Source: Rhodococcus sp. IEGM 1381 (GTDB lineage: Bacteria > Actinomycetota > Actinomycetes > Mycobacteriales > Mycobacteriaceae). Taken from it: a stretch of DNA of 64,000 bases. Positions 9,084-20,654 of this stretch are shown piece by piece. The notes beneath the pieces were generated by a model. The model worked only from the letters and a program-made list of their open reading frames with translations, was not told where the DNA came from and made no database searches. Within the stretch, counting starts at the first letter, position 1. Each line of letters opens with the position of its first letter. The DNA lies in the NCBI RefSeq assembly GCF_030056795.1, contig NZ_JASHKQ010000003.1:186001-250000 (forward strand), in the 5' to 3' direction. The translations under genes and the position numbers were made by a program.

Positions 9084-9101
9084 AGTGAACGATTGTGCAC
9101 T
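9084..9101. promoter_or_regulatory. imperfect 18-bp palindrome, candidate TetR operator
   Basis: Seven of nine base pairs match around the centre (outer arms AGTG/CACT, inner TGAAC/GTGCA). It lies in the divergent promoter region, just upstream of the reductase start and about 115 bases before the TetR gene. A TTGACA-like -35 for the reductase reads on the minus strand close by (9134-9139). A TetR repressor sensing acyl-CoA would be expected to bind at such a place. Confidence 0.45.
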
Positions 9102-9215
9102 AACATGAGTGTGACAGAGCGACACCGGTACCTGTCAACGTTTATGTGACGGTCATTACAGAGCAAAAACGGCCGTCGACAGGTGTACGGGTAGAACCAC
9201 AAGGGAGGTCACAGA

Positions 9216-9866
9216 ATGCGCGCCCATAAACTGGACGCCGTGACAGAACCGGGGACCCGCGCCGAGCGCAAGGAGCGCACGCGTCAAGCCCTCATCGAGG
9301 GCACCCTCGACCTGCTCCGTGAACGATCCTTCGCCGGTGTCAGCCTGCGCGAGGTCGCGCGATCGGCCGGCATCGTTCCCACTGCGTTCTACCGCCACTT
9401 CGCCTCGATGGAGGACCTGGGCGTTGCTCTCGTCGAGGACAGCATGCGCATGCTGAGACAGATGTTGCGCGACGCCCGCCGCAATCCGAGCGCGAAGACG
9501 GCTACCGAGTCGTTCGGCATCCTGGTCCGCCAGGTTCGTACTCACGAAGATCAGTTCCGCTTTCTCAGTCGTGAGCGCTACGGCGGAGTCACCGAGGTGC
9601 GTCGCGCCTTCGCCACCGAGCTTCGACTGTTCGTCAGCGAGCTGACCATCGATCTCTCCCGAATGCCTGGTCTCGAGCAGTGGGACGTCGCCGATCTGGA
9701 GATGACGGCAGATCTTCTCGTGTCGACGATGCTCACGGCCGTGGTCGGTCTGTTGGAAATCGACAGACCGGGTAGTCAGAACGAAAAGGATCTGATCGCG
9801 CGTACGGAGAAGCAGATCCGCATGATCATGCTCGGGATGAGCCGATGGGAACCACGTCGGGCTTGA
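9216..9866 (+). CDS. TetR family regulator of the desaturase operon
   Basis: 216 residues. The N-terminal TetR helix-turn-helix is clear (TRQALIEGTLDLL, then FAGVSLREVARSAGIVPTAFYRHFASMEDL). The C-terminal helical domain would hold the ligand pocket. ATG at 9216 has AAGGGAGG upstream. It is divergent from the reductase-desaturase operon, an arrangement in which the regulator usually controls both itself and the neighbouring operon; FasR/DesT-like sensing of acyl-CoA is a plausible model, not shown by the sequence. Confidence 0.88.
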   Translation: MRAHKLDAVTEPGTRAERKERTRQALIEGTLDLLRERSFAGVSLREVARSAGIVPTAFYRHFASMEDLGVALVEDSMRMLRQMLRDARRNPSAKTATESFGILVRQVRTHEDQFRFLSRERYGGVTEVRRAFATELRLFVSELTIDLSRMPGLEQWDVADLEMTADLLVSTMLTAVVGLLEIDRPGSQNEKDLIARTEKQIRMIMLGMSRWEPRRA

Positions 9867-9901
9867 CCGTTCGAGAAGAATACGTCCACGAAAGGAAGTT
9901 C

Positions 9902-10894
9902 ATGTCCGAGGTAAGCGTCGGCGCGTACGTATTCGAAGTTGCGATGGCGGGCCCCTCGGATGGAGTTCCAGTTGTTGCGCTGCACGGCTTTCCCCAGACC
10001 AACGCGTCGTGGAGGAGCGTGACAACCGGACTCGTGGCCGCGGGTTGTCGCGTGATCGCGCCCAATCAGCGCGGATACTCCCCCGGAGCCCGCCCGCTCG
10101 GTGTCGAGCACTATCGCATCGAGCAGCTCACCGGTGACATCCTCGGTCTGCTCGACGCACTCGATCTACCGTCGGCGCACCTGGTCGGACACGACTGGGG
10201 TGCGGTGGTCGCCTGGCACCTGGCGGCCGAACACCCCGACCGCGTACGCACCCTGACCGCGGCATCGGTTCCGCATTCGGCGGCGTTCAACTGGGCCATC
10301 CGCGAGGATCCGGATCAGCAGGAGCGGTCGCAGTACTTCGGCCTGCTTCGGGAGCCGGAGAAGGCCGAGCGAGTTCTGGTGGAGAACGACGCACAGCGTC
10401 TGCGCGCGATGTTCGGTGCCGAGAGCCTCGACGACGAGTACGTTCGCCATCTCACCGTCCCCGGGGCGCTGACGGCCGCATCGAGTTGGTACGCCGCGAT
10501 GACGAGGGAGTTCGCGAACCTCCCACCGGTGACCGTTCCCACCACCTATGTCTGGAGCAACGGCGACACCGCCATCGGCCGAGCCGGTGCCGAGCGGTGC
10601 GGCGAATTCGTCGATGCACCGTACCGATTCGTCGAACTCCACGGCATCTCTCATTGGATCCCCGAGGAAGCCCCCGGGGAACTCACAGCCGAGATCGTGG
10701 CCCGTATCGACTCGGTTCAGACACGCTCCGGAGCCCGCACCTTCAGCAACGCCAGCAGTCCGGCGGCGAGGACGATGATCAGCCCGGCGATACCCGCGCG
10801 GTCGGCGTCGAACAGCCATACGAACAGACCGAACAGCGACGGCGCGAGGAACGACGCGGCACGACCAGTCGTCGCGAACAGTCCGAAGAACTGA
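9902..10894 (+). CDS. alpha/beta hydrolase, epoxide-hydrolase-like, with C-terminal overrun
   Basis: Core of about 270 residues with the epoxide hydrolase/haloalkane dehalogenase pattern: oxyanion motif HGFPQTNASW, nucleophile motif GHDWGA with Asp as nucleophile, and catalytic His in GISHWIPEEAP. ATG at 9902 is preceded by AAAGGAAG. After the natural end of the domain (around ARIDSVQ) the frame continues about 60 residues of low-complexity Ala/Ser/Arg/Asn. That tail is the antisense of the MFS gene and overlaps it by 178 bases, so an ancestral stop codon has probably been lost. Substrate unknown. Confidence 0.82.
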   Translation: MSEVSVGAYVFEVAMAGPSDGVPVVALHGFPQTNASWRSVTTGLVAAGCRVIAPNQRGYSPGARPLGVEHYRIEQLTGDILGLLDALDLPSAHLVGHDWGAVVAWHLAAEHPDRVRTLTAASVPHSAAFNWAIREDPDQQERSQYFGLLREPEKAERVLVENDAQRLRAMFGAESLDDEYVRHLTVPGALTAASSWYAAMTREFANLPPVTVPTTYVWSNGDTAIGRAGAERCGEFVDAPYRFVELHGISHWIPEEAPGELTAEIVARIDSVQTRSGARTFSNASSPAARTMISPAIPARSASNSHTNRPNSDGARNDAARPVVANSPKN

Positions 10895-12039
10895 CCTTCG
10901 CGCCCGGGAGGTGCCAGTCGGGCCAGGAAGGTACGCGCAGACGATTGTGCGGGACCCACGAACAGGCACAGGATCAGCCCGAAAATCCAGAACATCGTCG
11001 GTCCCGAAACGAACAGCAGAATGGTGCCGGCCGCGATCATGGACGTGAGAGAGAAGACGATGACCTTCTTGGGTCCGATCCTGTCGTCGAACCGTCCGGC
11101 GACGATGGCACCGAGGCCTGCGATGACATTGGCGGCGACGCCGAACAGCAGTACGTCCGCCGCGCCGATGCCGTAGACGCTGACAGCGAGAACGGCCCCG
11201 AAGGTGAAGACACCTGCCAGTCCGTCTCGGAACAGTGCGCTGGCGATCAGGTAGTAGACCGCGCGCCGGTCTGCGCTCCACAACTCGCGGACATCGCGAA
11301 AGAGAACGCGATAGGACTCCGCGAACCCGGCCTGTGCAGCCTTGGGATCGGCACTGGCCCTGGGCACTTCGGGAACTGCGAACATCACCGGGATGGCCGA
11401 GACCGCGAACCACACGGCCGCGAGCACGGCGACGAGTCTGATGTTCAGGCCACCGTCGGTGGTGAGCCCCAGTAAGCCCCGCGTATCGCCGTCGCCGACG
11501 ATGAAGCCCAGATAGCACAGGAGAAGCAGCACGATCCCGCCGAAATAGCCCATCGCCCAACCGAATCCGGATACCCGACCGATGTTCTCCGGAGTGGAGA
11601 CCTGCCGCAGCATCGAGTTGTACGGGATGCTGGCCAACTCGAACATGATGGATCCGAGACCGAGCAGCAACAGGCCGAGCCAGAGGTAGTGATAGTCGTC
11701 CTCGACGAAGAACAGGCCGGCCATGGCCACGACCGTCAGTCCGGTCAACACCCCCAGCAACCATCTGCGTTTGCCGCGCGCGTCGAAGTACTGCCCACAG
11801 ACCGGCGCGAGGAGCGCGATGACGACACTCGACAGCGCGATGGACCAGCTGAACCAGGTGGTGGCCGAGATCGAGCCGGGCAGGTCGTCACCGACGGCGT
11901 CGGTGAGATACACCGAGAACACGAACGTGAGAATCACGGCGTTGAACGCAGCCGAGCCCCAATCCCAGAATCCCCAGGCGGTGACCTGCTTACGAATGGT
12001 TGCGACTCCGACGACGGCGGCCTCCGGCTGGGTTCCCAT
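10717..12039 (-). CDS. MFS transporter, UMF1/Atg22-like
   Basis: A 440-residue protein with about 12 membrane segments. The N-terminal WGFWDWGSAAFNAVILTFVFSVYL matches the WxxYDWAxSAF opening of the UMF1 (vacuole effluxer Atg22-like) branch of the major facilitator superfamily. The cytoplasmic loop FDARGKRRWLLG is the usual MFS motif between segments 2 and 3. The substrate is unknown. The frame extends to 12108, but ATG at 12039 is closest to the family start. It is divergent from the PadR gene, which may control it. Confidence 0.8.
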   Translation of the reverse strand: MGTQPEAAVVGVATIRKQVTAWGFWDWGSAAFNAVILTFVFSVYLTDAVGDDLPGSISATTWFSWSIALSSVVIALLAPVCGQYFDARGKRRWLLGVLTGLTVVAMAGLFFVEDDYHYLWLGLLLLGLGSIMFELASIPYNSMLRQVSTPENIGRVSGFGWAMGYFGGIVLLLLCYLGFIVGDGDTRGLLGLTTDGGLNIRLVAVLAAVWFAVSAIPVMFAVPEVPRASADPKAAQAGFAESYRVLFRDVRELWSADRRAVYYLIASALFRDGLAGVFTFGAVLAVSVYGIGAADVLLFGVAANVIAGLGAIVAGRFDDRIGPKKVIVFSLTSMIAAGTILLFVSGPTMFWIFGLILCLFVGPAQSSARTFLARLAPPGREGQFFGLFATTGRAASFLAPSLFGLFVWLFDADRAGIAGLIIVLAAGLLALLKVRAPERV

Positions 12040-12086
12040 GGTTGCCAACACTAGACCGCGGCATCCGAATTCTTTCGTGCACCTAG

Positions 12087-12115
12087 TTGCATAGTCACCG
12101 CGTTGCATACATACT
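12087..12115 (+). promoter_or_regulatory. promoter of PadR-fadH, likely leaderless
   Basis: TTGCAT at 12087-12092 and CATACT at 12110-12115 are 17 bases apart. Initiation about seven bases after the -10 would fall on the GTG at 12123, giving a leaderless message. The octamer GTTGCATA occurs twice (12086-12093 and 12102-12109), a possible PadR binding pattern. Confidence 0.5.
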
Positions 12116-12122
12116 CTCCGTT

Positions 12123-14692
<2,570 letters not shown>

Positions 14693-14715
14693 TCTGTCCG
14701 CTAGCCTGTCTCACC

Positions 14716-15519
14716 GTGAGCCTGCCCAAGCCCAACCCCGATGCCCGTGCCGTCGTCACCGGAGCCTCCTCCGGTATCGGCGAAGCCCTGGCCACCGAAC
14801 TCGCCGCCCGTGGTCATTCACTGATCGTGGTGGCTCGACGCGGCGAGCTGCTCGAGGCGTTGGCTGCGAAGCTCACGGCCGAGCACGGCGTTGCCGTCGA
14901 GGTGCGTGCGTCGGATCTGTCGAATCGTGAGCAGCGGCAGGCACTGGTCACCGAGCTCTCCGAGCGCGAGATCTCCATCCTGTGCAACAACGCGGGCATC
15001 GCGACGTTCGGACCGGTGGCCGGTCTGGACCCGGCGTACGAGCGCGATCAGGTCGAACTCAATGCCGTTGCCGTGCACGACCTCACGTTGGCGGTCATGC
15101 CCGGCATGATCGGCCGCGGGGCCGGTGGCATCCTCATCACCGGTTCGGCGGCAGGCAACATGGCCATCCCCAACAATGCGACGTACGCGGCAACCAAGGC
15201 CTTCGTCAACACGTTCTCGGAGTCACTGCGCGGTGAGCTCGCAGGCACCGGCGTCAACGTCACCCTGCTCGCTCCAGGCCCGGTCCGCACCGAGACACCC
15301 GACCCGGCCGAGGCCTCGATCGTCGACAAGATGGTTCCCGACTTCCTGTGGATCGACAGCGCCTACACCGCGAAGCTGTCCCTCGACGGCCTCGCGAAGA
15401 ACAAGATGCGCGTCGTCCCGGGCCTGCTGAGCAAGGGTATGTCGGTCGCCGGGCAGTACAGCCCACGCAGCATCTCCGCACCGATCATCGGCAGCTTCTA
15501 CAAGAAGCTCGGCAGCTAG
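14716..15519 (+). CDS. cmrA: short-chain dehydrogenase, mycolate reductase CmrA
   Basis: 267 residues of classical SDR type: cofactor motif TGASSGIGEA, NNAG at about 93-96 and the YAATK active site. Rv2509 and its corynebacterial counterpart reduce the beta-keto group of the newly condensed mycolic acid. The same two neighbours as in M. tuberculosis (the Rv2510c-like ATPase and orn) follow here, which supports that role strongly. GTG at 14716 is the start. The last four bases (CTAG) are shared with the convergent ATPase stop codon. Confidence 0.88.
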   Translation: MSLPKPNPDARAVVTGASSGIGEALATELAARGHSLIVVARRGELLEALAAKLTAEHGVAVEVRASDLSNREQRQALVTELSEREISILCNNAGIATFGPVAGLDPAYERDQVELNAVAVHDLTLAVMPGMIGRGAGGILITGSAAGNMAIPNNATYAATKAFVNTFSESLRGELAGTGVNVTLLAPGPVRTETPDPAEASIVDKMVPDFLWIDSAYTAKLSLDGLAKNKMRVVPGLLSKGMSVAGQYSPRSISAPIIGSFYKKLGS

Positions 15520-17240
15520 CGCCGGCGCCGTCGTCCGGTTCCGAAGATACTGCGCGAGATTTCCCGCCCGGCAGCCGAGGCGGCCGATCGCAGGAAGCTC
15601 TTGACCGCCGGGTTGCCCATGATGCGCTCGGCAGCCGACGGGCCGTCCGGCTCGCTCGGGGGTAGATCGGGCAGATCGGCAGGCAGAGGCGGGATGTCGA
15701 ACTTCTCGGCGGGAGTGGGCACGTTCGCCACGCGTGCGTTCATCCGCTCGTAGGCCGACTCGCGATCGATCGTTTCACGGTACTTCGCGGACAGGGTGCT
15801 CGACGACGCGGCCACGGCGATGGCGTCGTTGCCGATGGTGTCCATCAGTGAGCGGGGCGGACGAATCTTCGTCCACGCCAACGGAGTCGGCGCGCCCTTC
15901 TCCGAGAGCACTGTCACGATTGCTTCACCGGTCCCCAACGACGTCAGCGCCTTTTCGAGGTCGTACGCGTCGGTCTTGGGGTACGTGCGCACCGTCTTGT
16001 TCAACGCCTTCTGGTCATCGGGCGTGAAGGCGCGCAAAGCATGCTGAATACGTGCGCCCAATTGTGAGAGCACGTCGTTGGGAACGTCGGTCGGCAGCTG
16101 CGTGCAGAAGAAGACGCCGACGCCCTTCGAGCGAATGAGCTTGACGGTCTGTTCCACCTGCTGCAGGAACGCCTTGGACGCATCGGCGAACAGCAGGTGT
16201 GCCTCGTCGAAGATGAAGACCAGCTTGGGCTTGTCGATATCACCGACTTCGGGAAGCGTCTGGAACAGGTCGGCGAGCACCCACATCAGGAAGGTGGAGA
16301 ACATCACCGGACGTGACGCCTGAACCCCGAGCTCGAACAGAGTGATGACCCCTCTGCCGTCCGGTCCGACGCGCAGCAGATCCTCGGTCTCGAGTTCCGG
16401 CTCACCGAAGAAGGTGTCTCCTCCGTCTGCTTCGAGGTTGACCAGCGCGCGAAGAATAACGCCTGCGGTTGCCGAGGAGACCCCGCCGATGCCTTTGAGA
16501 TCTGCCTTCCCCTCGTCACTCGTCAGGTGCATGATCACCGACCGCAGGTCCTTGAGGTCGAGCAGGGCGAGCCCCTGGGAGTCGGCCCAGTGAAAGATAA
16601 GACCGAGTGTTGATTCTTGAGTATTGTTCAGCCCCAACACTTTACTCAGCAAAATCGGACCGAATGCCGTGATGGTGGCACGGACCGGCACTCCGATTCC
16701 CTCGGTGCCGAGAGAAAGAAACTCCACCGGGTGTCCGGCCGGAGCCCAGTCCGTGAGACCGGTGTCCGCAGCGCGGCTGCGAATCTTCTCGTTGTCCTCA
16801 CCCGGCGCAGACAGTCCCGACAGATCGCCTTTGACATCGGCCATGACGACGGGAACCCCTGCCGCAGAGAGCTGTTCGGCAATTCCCTGCAGCGTCTTCG
16901 TCTTACCGGTTCCGGTGGCCCCGGCAACGAGACCATGCCTGTTCAACGTCGCCAACGGAATTCGAATGCGGGCAGTGGGGTCGGTGACACCGTCGAGAAC
17001 CACGGTTCCCAGCTCCAAAGCCGCACCCGCAGAGTTGTATCCGGCAGCGATCTCGGCAGCCTTACCGGTTGCCGGCGATGCTTGCCCTTCTTCCGCGGCG
17101 CGTGCCTCGGCTTCGGCCGCGTCGGCTGCAGCCAGTGCTTCGGCAGCCACCCGCGCGGCTTCCACTGCGGCAGCCTTGGCTGCCTTCGCCCTCTCCGCAG
17201 GACTGAGCGTGGGTGCCGGCTGCGTCGGGTCGACTGTCAT
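15516..17240 (-). CDS. HerA-like / DUF853 P-loop ATPase (Rv2510c type)
   Basis: 574 residues. After an Ala/Glu-rich, probably coiled-coil N-terminus (residues 10-60) comes an ATPase with Walker A GATGTGKTKT and Walker B KLVFIFDEAHLLF, ending in a basic Arg-rich tail. It belongs to the HerA/VirB4-like DUF853 family; cellular role not established. The frame is open to 17297, but ATG at 17240 with GGAGGAC upstream is preferred. It lies convergent to cmrA and divergent from orn, as in mycobacteria. Confidence 0.87.
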   Translation of the reverse strand: MTVDPTQPAPTLSPAERAKAAKAAAVEAARVAAEALAAADAAEAEARAAEEGQASPATGKAAEIAAGYNSAGAALELGTVVLDGVTDPTARIRIPLATLNRHGLVAGATGTGKTKTLQGIAEQLSAAGVPVVMADVKGDLSGLSAPGEDNEKIRSRAADTGLTDWAPAGHPVEFLSLGTEGIGVPVRATITAFGPILLSKVLGLNNTQESTLGLIFHWADSQGLALLDLKDLRSVIMHLTSDEGKADLKGIGGVSSATAGVILRALVNLEADGGDTFFGEPELETEDLLRVGPDGRGVITLFELGVQASRPVMFSTFLMWVLADLFQTLPEVGDIDKPKLVFIFDEAHLLFADASKAFLQQVEQTVKLIRSKGVGVFFCTQLPTDVPNDVLSQLGARIQHALRAFTPDDQKALNKTVRTYPKTDAYDLEKALTSLGTGEAIVTVLSEKGAPTPLAWTKIRPPRSLMDTIGNDAIAVAASSSTLSAKYRETIDRESAYERMNARVANVPTPAEKFDIPPLPADLPDLPPSEPDGPSAAERIMGNPAVKSFLRSAASAAGREISRSIFGTGRRRRR

Positions 17241-17335
17241 GTCCGCGTCCTCCATGAACGTGTGCTGGTGCTGAACTGGTTTCGATCGCCACCGCAAACC
17301 CTAGTGGCATCGCAGCTCGCACTAGGGTGGAGCGC

Positions 17336-17947
17336 GTGCAGGACAAACTCGTGTGGATCGACTGTGAAATGACCGGCTTGGACCTGAGCAAGGACAAGCT
17401 GATCGAAATTGCGGCGCTGGTGACCGACAGTGAGCTGAACATCCTCGGAGAGGGTGTCGACATCGTCATCCACGCCGATGACGACGCGTTGGCGAACATG
17501 CCTGCCGTCGTCACCGACATGCACGCCAAGTCGGGCTTGACCGACGAAGTGCGCGCATCGACGGTGACGCTGGAGGAAGCCGAGCAGCGCGTACTGGCGT
17601 ACATCAAGGAGCACGTCCCGGTGGCCGGAACTGTTCCGCTCGCGGGAAACTCCATCGGGACCGATCGTGGATTCATCTCTCGCGACATGACCGCGCTCGA
17701 CACCTACCTCCACTACCGAATGATCGACGTCAGCTCGATCAAGGAACTTTCCCGACGGTGGTACCCACGGATCTACTACGGGCAGCCGGCCAAGGGCCTT
17801 GCGCACCGCGCCCTGGCGGACATCAAGGAGTCGATCAAAGAGTTGCAGTACTACCGCCGGACGGCCTTCGTGGCTCCGCCGGGGCCCTCTACCAGCGACA
17901 TCGCAGCAGTTGTTGCCGAACTCGACACGCAATCGGGGGCGGATTAG
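17336..17947 (+). CDS. orn: oligoribonuclease
   Basis: 203 residues, a DEDDh-family 3'-5' exonuclease that degrades 2-5-nucleotide RNA fragments and pGpG, an essential last step of mRNA decay. Motif I is [10 protein letters not shown], followed by [17 protein letters not shown], and motif III is [30 protein letters not shown] is almost invariant in actinobacterial Orn. GTG at 17336 has GGTGGAG upstream. A tRNA-His gene follows. Confidence 0.96.
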   Translation: MQDKLVWIDCEMTGLDLSKDKLIEIAALVTDSELNILGEGVDIVIHADDDALANMPAVVTDMHAKSGLTDEVRASTVTLEEAEQRVLAYIKEHVPVAGTVPLAGNSIGTDRGFISRDMTALDTYLHYRMIDVSSIKELSRRWYPRIYYGQPAKGLAHRALADIKESIKELQYYRRTAFVAPPGPSTSDIAAVVAELDTQSGAD

Positions 17948-18024
17948 CAACCTCGGATTCAACCCGCTAGTATTGTCGACGCTGCTGATGCAGAGCCCGA
18001 AAAGGTTCTGCGGACGCGTGCAAT

Positions 18025-18098
18025 GGTGGGCGTAGTTCAGCTGGTAGAGCACCAGGTTGTGATCCTGGATGTCGCGGGTTCGAGTCCCGTCGCTCACC
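18025..18098 (+). tRNA. tRNA-His (anticodon GUG)
   Basis: The acceptor stem GTGGGCG pairs with CGCTCAC. The extra 5' G (18025) opposite the discriminator C is diagnostic of tRNA-His. The anticodon loop TTGTGAT contains GTG, and the T arm reads GCGGG/CCCGT. The 3' CC after the discriminator is encoded but no final A. Confidence 0.96.
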
Positions 18099-18108
18099 CC
18101 ATACGAAG

Positions 18109-18141
18109 AAGGCCGGTCTCCTCGCGAGACCGGCCTTTTTT
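18109..18141 (+). terminator. rho-independent terminator after tRNA-His
   Basis: Perfect 12-base stem (arms 18109-18120 and 18126-18137, five-base loop) followed by a run of T. This is a textbook intrinsic terminator ending the orn/tRNA-His transcript. Confidence 0.95.
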
Positions 18142-18193
18142 GTGCGTTCATTTCACCCGTCACGGAGCGGCCGGAGGTGCCGACGCACCTGCC

Positions 18194-18221
18194 TTGACCT
18201 CGAATTACGTTGTTGTAATTC
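18194..18221 (+). promoter_or_regulatory. possible promoter of the M23 peptidase gene
   Basis: TTGACC (18194-18199) and TAATTC (18216-18221) are spaced by 16 bases. They flank a palindrome AATTAC/GTAATT (18203-18220) that could be an operator. The resulting leader of about 190 bases contains two further hairpins (18268-18292 and 18370-18390), the second just before the ribosome site. I looked for a c-di-AMP riboswitch here and did not see its conserved core. Confidence 0.35.
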
Positions 18222-18418
18222 AACTTTCAGGTTTCCTGTGGGGTTGATGTGACGTACGGTTACTAATGGCACTTTTGGGGAAGAAAAGTACCAATGTGAT
18301 TCATGTGTTTCCTGCTACGTGAGTTCAGCGTGCCCCGAAGCGTCACCGAACGTGTTCTTACGTCCAACTCGCACCCATCCGACGGGTGCGCGGTGGGCGC
18401 AGACGAGGAGGCTTTTTC

Positions 18419-19180
18419 GTGGGTCGCAGAATGCACAGAGTCATAGCGGGTTCGATCTTGTCGGCAGCACTGTGCATCGGCACAACCGGCGTGCTCAGCC
18501 CAGCGGTGGCCACCGCTCAACCCACGATCGAACTACCTCAGATCCCGATCCCCCAGCCCGACGCCCAGCAACGGGCCGCAATACTCGCCGCGGTGCTCGA
18601 CGCCACCGGTGTTCTCATCAACCAGGTCGCGGAGATCGTTCTCGACGGCGACCTGCTGTCGGCGCCGGATTCGCCGGACGCCCCGAGCACTGTCGATGTG
18701 CCCGAGATCGAACTGCCCACCGCACCGCCCACCGTCGGTCTCGGCGGCGCAGTGCTCCCGATCGACGCAGGCAAATACCGCATCACCTCCGGCTACGGCG
18801 GACGCAACAACCCGACCGGCAACGGCGCGCAGTACCACCAGGGAGTGGACCTGGCCGCCGACAGCGGGACCCCCATCCATGCGGTGACCGGCGGAACCGT
18901 CGTTCAGGCCGGGGACGCGGGCGACGGCTACGGCAAGCTCGTCCGGGTCAAGAGCGGCAATACCGAGACCTACTACGGCCATCAGTCCAGCCTCGCGGTG
19001 TCGGTCGGCGACGAGGTGGCACCGGGAGACGTACTCGGCGCAGTCGGCAGCACCGGCAATTCGACCGGACCGCATCTGCACTTCGAGGTACGCAACAACG
19101 GCTCGAGCATCGAACCGGTGGCGTACCTGAAGACACTCGGCATCGATCCTTCGCTCTATCAAACCCGCGATCGAAGCTGA
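18419..19180 (+). CDS. secreted M23 family peptidoglycan endopeptidase
   Basis: 253 residues. An N-terminal signal peptide (MHRVIAGSILSAALCIGTTG region, cleavage near ATAQP) and a Pro-rich spacer of about 85 residues precede a LytM/M23 domain. Zinc ligands are visible as HQGVD (HxxxD) and HLHFEV (HxH), with the usual SGYGGRNNP before them, so the domain looks catalytically intact. It would cut peptide crossbridges in the cell wall. GTG at 18419 has GGAGG seven bases upstream and is clearly the start. It is convergent with the L,D-transpeptidase gene, 19 bases away. Confidence 0.9.
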   Translation: MGRRMHRVIAGSILSAALCIGTTGVLSPAVATAQPTIELPQIPIPQPDAQQRAAILAAVLDATGVLINQVAEIVLDGDLLSAPDSPDAPSTVDVPEIELPTAPPTVGLGGAVLPIDAGKYRITSGYGGRNNPTGNGAQYHQGVDLAADSGTPIHAVTGGTVVQAGDAGDGYGKLVRVKSGNTETYYGHQSSLAVSVGDEVAPGDVLGAVGSTGNSTGPHLHFEVRNNGSSIEPVAYLKTLGIDPSLYQTRDRS

Positions 19181-19199
19181 TCCACCCGATCGAAACCGA

Positions 19200-20393
19200 T
19201 CAGACCGTAGTGGCGTTGCCCGCTTTCCACTCGTCCCACGGGATGTTCCAATCACCGAGACCGTCGGTACCCGACAACGTTCCACCGACGGTGTTCTTCA
19301 CGACGACGATGTCGCCGCGCTTGGTGTTGTCGTAGACCCACTTGGCATTGGTCGGGCTCAGATTCAGGCAACCGTGCGAGGCGTTCGAGTACCCCTGTTG
19401 CCCCACCGACCACGGTGCGGAGTGGAAGAAGATGCCGCTGTAGGACATTCGCGTCGCCCAATCGACCGGCGTTCGGTATCCGGTGGACGAGTTCACCGGC
19501 ACGCCGTACGTCGAAGAATCCATCACGAGATGCTCGAAACGGTCACCGATGATGTAGACGCCGTTGTCGGTGGGGGTGCTGTCCTTGCCCATCGACGTCG
19601 GCATGGTGATGACGTCCTGGCCGTTGACGTTGAACGTCACCTGCTTGGTGTTGTCGTCGGCGGTGGCGATGACGGCATCACCGATCGTGAACGACGTCGT
19701 CGCGTTCTCCTGGCCGTAGATGTCGTCACCGAGGTCGCGCCCGTACACGTTCACCGCCACGTCGACCTTGGTGCCCGGCGCCCAGTAATTCTGTGGTCGC
19801 CAGCGAACCTCTTTGTTGTTGACCCAGTAGAACGCGCCTTCGACGGCAGGCGTCGTGGTCACCGTGATCGCGTTCTGTGCAGCAAGCTTGTCGGTGATCG
19901 CTTCGTCGAACTGGACCGCGACCGGCTGCCCGATACCGACGATGTCACCGGGATTCGGCAGGACATAAGGCTTGGTGAAGTTACCGGGCTGACTGGTGGT
20001 GAAGCTGGTGATCGTGCTCGACGCTCCCCCGAGTCCGAACGCGTCGGCCTGCACGCGATACTCGCGGTCGTAGCCGAGCGGCTCGGTGTTGGTCCACGAC
20101 AACCCGTCGGGCGCGATTGCCCCCGACACCGGATCTCCAGCCGGGTTGAGCATCGTCACCGAGGACAATTTGCCGTCGGCCACCGACACGGTCACCGGGT
20201 CGGCGGGCGAGAATCCGACTGCTCCGTCGAGGACACTCGAGGTCAACTTCGGCTTCAGCAGCTCGGTCATGGGATTGGAATCGATGGGCACCGACGGTTC
20301 GGAGATGTCCGATGCAGAACTGCATCCCGACAGGACCGCCACCGAAGCGACGACTCCCACCGCGGCGAGTACGAATCCGCGATTCACCCTCAT
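19200..20393 (-). CDS. ldtB: L,D-transpeptidase lipoprotein (LdtMt2 type)
   Basis: 397 residues. It has a lipoprotein signal with lipobox VLSGC, two Ig-like domains, and a YkuD catalytic domain with the signature SHGCLNLS (nucleophilic Cys) and upstream HSAPWSVG. It forms 3-3 crosslinks in peptidoglycan, the dominant type in mycobacteria and relatives, and is a carbapenem target. LdtMt2 (Rv2518c) also lies near orn in M. tuberculosis. The frame extends to 20510, but ATG at 20393 directly precedes the signal peptide. Confidence 0.92.
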   Translation of the reverse strand: MRVNRGFVLAAVGVVASVAVLSGCSSASDISEPSVPIDSNPMTELLKPKLTSSVLDGAVGFSPADPVTVSVADGKLSSVTMLNPAGDPVSGAIAPDGLSWTNTEPLGYDREYRVQADAFGLGGASSTITSFTTSQPGNFTKPYVLPNPGDIVGIGQPVAVQFDEAITDKLAAQNAITVTTTPAVEGAFYWVNNKEVRWRPQNYWAPGTKVDVAVNVYGRDLGDDIYGQENATTSFTIGDAVIATADDNTKQVTFNVNGQDVITMPTSMGKDSTPTDNGVYIIGDRFEHLVMDSSTYGVPVNSSTGYRTPVDWATRMSYSGIFFHSAPWSVGQQGYSNASHGCLNLSPTNAKWVYDNTKRGDIVVVKNTVGGTLSGTDGLGDWNIPWDEWKAGNATTV

Positions 20394-20654
20394 CAACCAC
20401 ACCACTTCCCACTTCGAGCCCGACACGAACGATTGTGCCAGCGCAGAATCTTCACATTCCACTCGACAGCCCGTTCGATGAATAACGTTCGAGTACCAAT
20501 CGCGAGGCACAAAGTTCGTGTTACCTCCTTACCCCACGCGATGAGCTTCACGACACGAGATCACCGGGCCCCGCACAGCACGGTGAGGACAACGTCATAT
20601 CCGGCTAACTGACGTGTAATGGCCGCGCACCCTGGACCGGGCACTGTGGAATCC

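Noticed and set aside
18142..18418. c-di-AMP (ydaO) riboswitch before the M23 peptidase
   Set aside because: Such switches precede actinobacterial wall hydrolases, but none of the conserved core segments could be recognised; only simple hairpins are present.
20394..20654. GlnR box upstream of the nitrate reductase
   Set aside because: GTTAC-like pieces occur but not the required spacing or repeat order.
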